A stretch of DNA of 64,000 nucleotides, from assembly GCA_002842045.1 (NCBI GenBank), contig PHBX01000009.1, positions 1-64,000 of the forward strand, written 5' to 3'. Positions 61,612 through 64,000 of the stretch are shown here, piece after piece. The notes below the pieces were generated by a model. It was not told the origin of the DNA. It saw only the letters and a list, made by a program, of their open reading frames with translations, and ran no database searches. The position numbers and the translations under genes are program-made. This stretch comes from Chloroflexi bacterium HGW-Chloroflexi-3. GTDB lineage: Bacteria; Chloroflexota; Anaerolineae; Anaerolineales; Anaerolineaceae. Every line of letters starts with the position of its first letter. Position 1 is the first letter of the stretch.

Positions 61612-62341
61612 TGACATTATCACCATCATACAAAAAGATTTAAGAGAAATTCTATCAGCCCGAGGTAGTCGAAAATCGAGCTTGATTTATCTCGGAATCG
61701 TCGTGGGGTTAATTGGGGTATTTATGCCCATGCAATCCGGTCGTATCTGGCTTTCTGAGCCTATTGTTCCACTGGTATGGTCCTGGTTTCCTGTGTTTTT
61801 GATGATCAGTATGGTGACCGATTCCATCGCGGGAGAACGAGAACGAAACACATTGGAAACTTTGTTGGCGAGTCGCTTATCCGATCGCGCCATACTATTT
61901 GGCAAAATAGCTGGAGCAGTCATTTATGGTTGGACGATATCGGTGGTCAGCAATCTGCTGGCTGTGGTAACGGTGAACGTATCTGATCCCTCAGGAGGTT
62001 TCCAATTTTACACGCTCAGTTTGTTCTTGATTTTGTTGCTTCTACCGCTCGTTTTGGGCATCCTGATGAGCAGTCTCGGTGTTTTGGTTTCATTAAATGC
62101 TCCCACTGCCCGATCAGCTTACCAGAAACTCAGTCTGGTGATGTTAGCCTTCTGGTTCGTCCCCATGTTTATCATGAATTTAGCACCGGAAAGTTTCAAG
62201 CTTCAGATAAATCAATTTCTCAGTAACATCAATATGATTCAGCTGGCAGCCATAGGAATTGTGCTTCTCATAGTGATAAATATTGGTCTGATCTGGTTGG
62301 CAATGCAGCGCTTTCAGCGCACCCGATTGATTTTGGATTAA
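61604..62341 (+). CDS. ABC-2 type transporter permease
   Basis: Multi-TM, DSIAGERERNTLETLLASRLSDRAILFGKI. Confidence 0.9.
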   Translation: MLSDIITIIQKDLREILSARGSRKSSLIYLGIVVGLIGVFMPMQSGRIWLSEPIVPLVWSWFPVFLMISMVTDSIAGERERNTLETLLASRLSDRAILFGKIAGAVIYGWTISVVSNLLAVVTVNVSDPSGGFQFYTLSLFLILLLLPLVLGILMSSLGVLVSLNAPTARSAYQKLSLVMLAFWFVPMFIMNLAPESFKLQINQFLSNINMIQLAAIGIVLLIVINIGLIWLAMQRFQRTRLILD

Positions 62342-62439
62342 TTTATTCTTTCAGAGTCAGTCACCTCAATCTCAAATCGATTTGGGTCTTGACAAGCCTT
62401 TTCTTTTGGGCATAATTATGTGTACAAGTAAAAAAACCC

Positions 62440-62728
62440 GTTATCAGCCATGACGGAGGAAAGTAGTGCGGCGGAAATTGACAGGAAAGCCAGGGCATAG
62501 ACTGAAACCCTCGCCCAATGGAAACCGTAGGAAGTTCCCTCCCGAGCTGCTCAGGTGAACGTTCCAACGAACCATTAGTCAGAGCCGGACAGCCACCGTT
62601 AACAGGCAACCTGATCGCACGATCACAATCGTAGCTGTCGGGGATGAGTGCACCAGAAATGGTGAATGTGGGTGGTACCACGGGTAGATTTCGCCCGTCC
62701 CTTAATCAGGGACGGGTATATTTTTTAC
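62440..62728 (+). ncRNA. T-box leader (pheS)
   Basis: AATGTGGGTGGTACCACGGG T-box motif; terminator CCCGTCCC-TTAATCA-GGGACGGG-TATATTTTTT; AGTA/GGAAGTTC specifier-loop-like sequence with candidate UUC. Confidence 0.92.
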
Positions 62729-62738
62729 AGGAGGTTCA

Positions 62739-63782
62739 ATGTCAGAAAAACCAATCATCCTTGCAGAGCTGGAAATAGCGCAGCAAAAAGCGTTAGCCTT
62801 GCTGGCAGAAATCCAGGATGAAGAACCATTACAAGCCTGGAAGCGTGAATATCTGGGGAAATCATCCACCGTCATGTCTGCGTTCAGTAGTATTGGTCAA
62901 CAATCCAAAGAATTCCGACCATTGGTTGGTCAGGTTGCCAATCAGGTCAAACAAGCTTTGGAAGCAGCCCTGGAAGAACGTGCCAGAATCGTCACCGAAG
63001 CAGCCCTGACCCGCAAGATAACCGATGAACGAGTGGATGTCACCTTACCAGGCAGGCAGCCAATAACCGGTGGATTGCACCCCCAAACGTTAGTTCTGCG
63101 CCGGATTTTCTCCATATTTGCAGAAATGGGATTTCAAGTATATCGTTCGCGTGATGTTGAGAGCGATGAACACAACTTTGAATTACTAAACATCCCCGCC
63201 CATCACCCCGCCCGCGATATGTGGGATACCTTCCACATTGACCAGCCAGGTGTCGTTCTGCGCACGCACACCTCACCCGGTCAGATACGGGTTATGCGTG
63301 AGCAAGCCCCCAATCCCATCCGGGCTATTCTGCCAGGTATGTGTTACCGCTACGAGCAGATCAGTTCCCGCTCAGAAATTCAATTCAATCAGGTTGAAGT
63401 TCTTGCAGTCGGGAAAAACATCACTTTCGGCGATATGAAAGGCACCCTGAACGGATTTGTGCGACGATTGTTCAACGCGGATGTGCGTACTCGCTTACGC
63501 CCATCCTACTTCCCCTTCACGGAGCCCAGCGCTGAGATGGATGTGGAATGTTTTGTGTGTGCCGGCAAAGGTTGTTCAGTTTGCAAAGGCAGCGGATGGC
63601 TGGAGATCATGGGTTGTGGCATCGTGCATCCAGCTGTGCTGAAGAATGGTGGTTATGATCCCGAGGTCTATTCCGGTTTTGCTGCCGGTATGGGACCCGA
63701 ACGCATCAGCATGCTCTTGCATAAAATCGAGGATATCCGCTACTTTTGGGGTAATGATGCCCGTTTTCTGGAGCAGTTCTAA
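62739..63782 (+). CDS. pheS: Phenylalanyl-tRNA synthetase alpha subunit
   Basis: FQVYRSRDVESDEHNFELLNIPAHHPARDMWDTF, LRTHTSPGQIRVM, GFAAGMGPERISMLLHKIEDIRYFWGND. Confidence 0.97.
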   Translation: MSEKPIILAELEIAQQKALALLAEIQDEEPLQAWKREYLGKSSTVMSAFSSIGQQSKEFRPLVGQVANQVKQALEAALEERARIVTEAALTRKITDERVDVTLPGRQPITGGLHPQTLVLRRIFSIFAEMGFQVYRSRDVESDEHNFELLNIPAHHPARDMWDTFHIDQPGVVLRTHTSPGQIRVMREQAPNPIRAILPGMCYRYEQISSRSEIQFNQVEVLAVGKNITFGDMKGTLNGFVRRLFNADVRTRLRPSYFPFTEPSAEMDVECFVCAGKGCSVCKGSGWLEIMGCGIVHPAVLKNGGYDPEVYSGFAAGMGPERISMLLHKIEDIRYFWGNDARFLEQF

Positions 63783-63834
63783 CGATGAAGAAATTAATAT
63801 TGACACTCGAAAAATTCAAGGAGGATAACAACAG

Positions 63835-64000
63835 ATGAAAATCCCTCTTTCGTGGCTTAAAGATTATATTGATCTTGACCTTTCTTTGGAGGAATTAGCG
63901 CGAACTTTGACCATGGTAGGTCTTGAAGTGGAAGTGATCAATGTGATTGGTTTACCCCTTCCTGAAAACACCGGCCGCCAGGAATTCAAATTCACAGGCC
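63835..64000 (+). CDS. pheT: Phenylalanyl-tRNA synthetase beta subunit (truncated by window end)
   Basis: MKIPLSWLKDYIDLDLSLEELARTLTMVGLEVE. Confidence 0.92.
   Translation, partial: MKIPLSWLKDYIDLDLSLEELARTLTMVGLEVEVINVIGLPLPENTGRQEFKFTG

Noticed and set aside
62361-62681. 106-aa minus-strand ORF before pheS
   Set aside because: Lies across the T-box leader RNA and is better explained by that structure
1-64000. Search for CRISPR arrays, transposases, integrases and phage genes
   Set aside because: No repeat-spacer arrays or mobile-element genes recognised by eye

Overview
This 64 kb window is a gene-dense bacterial chromosome segment. Gene content and lipoprotein/SBP style suggest a Chloroflexota (Anaerolineae-like) organism, but that is an inference. 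Most of it is housekeeping or metabolic: a tungstate-type ABC transporter, a LacI/ABC/GH65/beta-phosphoglucomutase disaccharide operon, cysS-rlmB, serS, ftsK, metK, rnz, ppk1, a cysteine desulfurase with a NitT/TauT-type ABC transporter, sdhCDAB, pheS and the start of pheT, plus one tRNA-Glu(CTC). Three cis-regulatory RNAs are readable: a SAM-I riboswitch before metK and T-boxes before serS and pheS. The strongest candidate for an unusual system is a two-gene operon of a RecQ helicase carrying a C-terminal ComF-like phosphoribosyltransferase domain plus a DprA/SLOG protein (10924-14701). Other notable items: a nested inverted-repeat element between ftsK and metK (32498-32695), an SNF2 ATPase + SWIM-domain pair with an N/Q/R-rich tail, an in-frame TGA in a phosphatase-like gene (45727), tandem consensus promoters plus a boxA-like motif at the left edge that look like an rRNA-operon leader, and an unannotated frameshifted gene remnant preceded by four 11-bp-phased repeats (23565-23903).
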